A stretch of 52,420 bases of DNA from Pseudomonadota bacterium. Its GTDB lineage: Bacteria; Pseudomonadota; Gammaproteobacteria; Burkholderiales; Burkholderiaceae_C. Below are positions 51,534 to 52,420 of the stretch, one piece after another (the first letter of the stretch is position 1; each line of letters opens with the position of its first letter). The stretch lies in assembly GCA_029779845.1 (NCBI GenBank), contig JAKOZT010000008.1:1-52420 (forward strand). Reading direction: 5' to 3'. The notes below the pieces were generated by a model. That model did not search any database. It was not told the origin of the DNA and worked only from the letters and a program-made list of their open reading frames with translations. Position numbers and translations under genes: made by a program.

Positions 51534-52376
51534 ATGCACCGTCGCATTCTTCTCGCCGCCGTTCCGCTCGCCCTGGCGGCCGCCTCGCCGGCCGCGTTTG
51601 CCCAGGCCTACCCGAGCAAGCCTGTGAGGCTCATCGTGCCCTTCGCGCCCGGGGGCACCACCGACATCATCGCGCGCGTGCTGGCCGAGAAGATCAACGT
51701 GCCGCTGGGCCAGACGCTGGTGGTGGAGAACAAGTCCGGCGGCGGCGGCTCGGTGGGCGCCACCGAGATCTCCAAGGCGCCGGCCGACGGCTACACGCTC
51801 GGCATGGCCACCGTCTCGACCACCGCAGCCAACCCCGCCATCAACGCCAAGATCGCCTACAACCCGATCACCGACTTCACGCCGATCATCAACGTGGCGG
51901 CCACGCCGAACGTGATCGCGGTGCACCCGAGCTTCCCGGCCAAGAACTACGCCGGCTTCCTCGCCGAGCTGAAGAAGAACCCCGGCAAGTACAGCTACGC
52001 CAGCTCGGGCACCGGCGGCATCGGCCACCTGCAGACCGAGCTGTTCAAGAGCATGTCGGGCACCTTCATGACGCACATCCCGTACCGCGGGGCGGGGCCG
52101 GCGCTGAACGACACCGTGGCCGGCCAGGTGCCCATCATCTTCGACAACCTGCCCTCGGCGCTGCCCTTCATCAACACCGGCAAGCTGGTGCCCATCGTGG
52201 TGGCTGCGCCCCAGCGGCTGGCGGTGCTGCCCAACGTGCCCACCTTCAAGGACGTGGGCCTGGAGGCCGTCAACCGCATGGCCTACTACGGCCTGCTGGC
52301 GCCCAAGGGCACGCCGCCCGAGATCGTGGGCAAGGTGCACGCCGCCGCCATGAAGGCGCTGCAGGACCCGCCCTGA
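51534..52376 (+). pseudogene. Bug/TctC-type solute receptor, C-terminally truncated
   Basis: 280 aa against about 320 for the family. A signal peptide ([21 protein letters not shown]) precedes [135 protein letters not shown], and [10 protein letters not shown], where the normal ...DPAVRKRL ending should continue. Bug proteins bind carboxylates in the periplasm for tripartite transporters or sensing. The frame stops at the join with a second Bug sequence. It may be a real deletion or an assembly artefact; GAACGAGTCC precedes the ATG, with AAGGAG further up. Confidence 0.8.
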
Positions 52377-52420
52377 ATGACACGGTGGCGGGCCAGGTGC
52401 CCATGATTTTTGACAACCTG
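52373..52420 (+). pseudogene. Internal fragment of a second Bug receptor gene
   Basis: The last 48 bases encode [16 protein letters not shown] in a frame shifted from the preceding gene. They match 52104-52151 in 42 of 48 positions, mostly differing at third codon positions, so this is a diverged paralogue, not an exact duplicate. The window ends inside it. It shows that a second Bug gene follows, joined to the first by a deletion. Confidence 0.75.

Noticed and set aside
1..52420. Insertion sequences or transposases
   Set aside because: No transposase frame or terminal inverted repeats with target duplications were found; the only recombinases are int and the relic.

Overview
The window comes from a high-GC betaproteobacterium, most likely of the order Burkholderiales. 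The signs are a one-piece tmRNA 3' end, a Bug-type (TctC) solute receptor, a MarR/NodT/EmrAB efflux set, the PA2779/PA2778-like gene pair and a MutL with the endonuclease motif. No rRNA or CRISPR is seen, and the only tRNA-like sequence is the tRNA-like 3' end of the tmRNA. The genus cannot be named from the sequence alone.

Bases 1-15116 hold the end of ssrA and a compact integrated element of about 14.9 kb. The element sits in the ssrA 3' end: the attL core is at 178-201, an imperfect attR core at 15094-15116, and near-identical integrase arm-site repeats lie at both ends (315-337 and 15043-15065). In order it carries a P4-type tyrosine integrase, a cluster of GGGGACA repeats beside an AT-rich patch (probable origin), a VapBC45-type toxin-antitoxin pair, an unknown lower-GC cargo gene, an AlpA regulator, small unknown genes around a promoter-hairpins-terminator unit that looks like a C4-type phage RNA, a PriCT-2/TOPRIM/DUF927 replication protein, three unknown proteins, an HK97-fold major capsid protein, a tail tape-measure protein, one small protein, and a second GGGGACA cluster. 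No terminase, portal, protease, tail tube, baseplate or lysis gene is recognised. This is the layout of a phage satellite (P4/PICI-like), with an unusual pair of structural genes: its own capsid and its own tape measure.

Bases 15117-17840 are a transition zone. A frameshifted remnant of a second integrase lies just outside attR, followed by an EAL-HDOD protein and an orphan pair of divergent Cro/CI-like regulators. Their shared promoter contains a perfect palindrome, and the YdaS-like gene appears to be transcribed without a leader.

Bases 17933-52420 are ordinary chromosome: an EEP-family membrane protein, thyA, an OmpA-like lipoprotein, an MsbA-like ABC exporter, a marR-nodT-emrA-emrB efflux operon, a lipoprotein with twelve STDG-W repeats in a lower-GC patch, an acetyl-CoA hydrolase/transferase, a LolD/FtsX-like ABC system with an AttH-like lipocalin and an MBL-fold gene between its parts, miaA with a palindromic repeat at its 5' end, a Bcr/CflA-type MFS pump, the PA2779/PA2778-like pair, an RluB/RluF-type pseudouridine synthase, mutL, a DedA protein, an NRAMP-like transporter, an HSL-type hydrolase, amiC, tsaE, queG, an AEC transporter, a chalcone-isomerase-like protein and a truncated Bug receptor. 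The Bug gene runs out of frame into a piece of a second Bug gene at the very end of the window.
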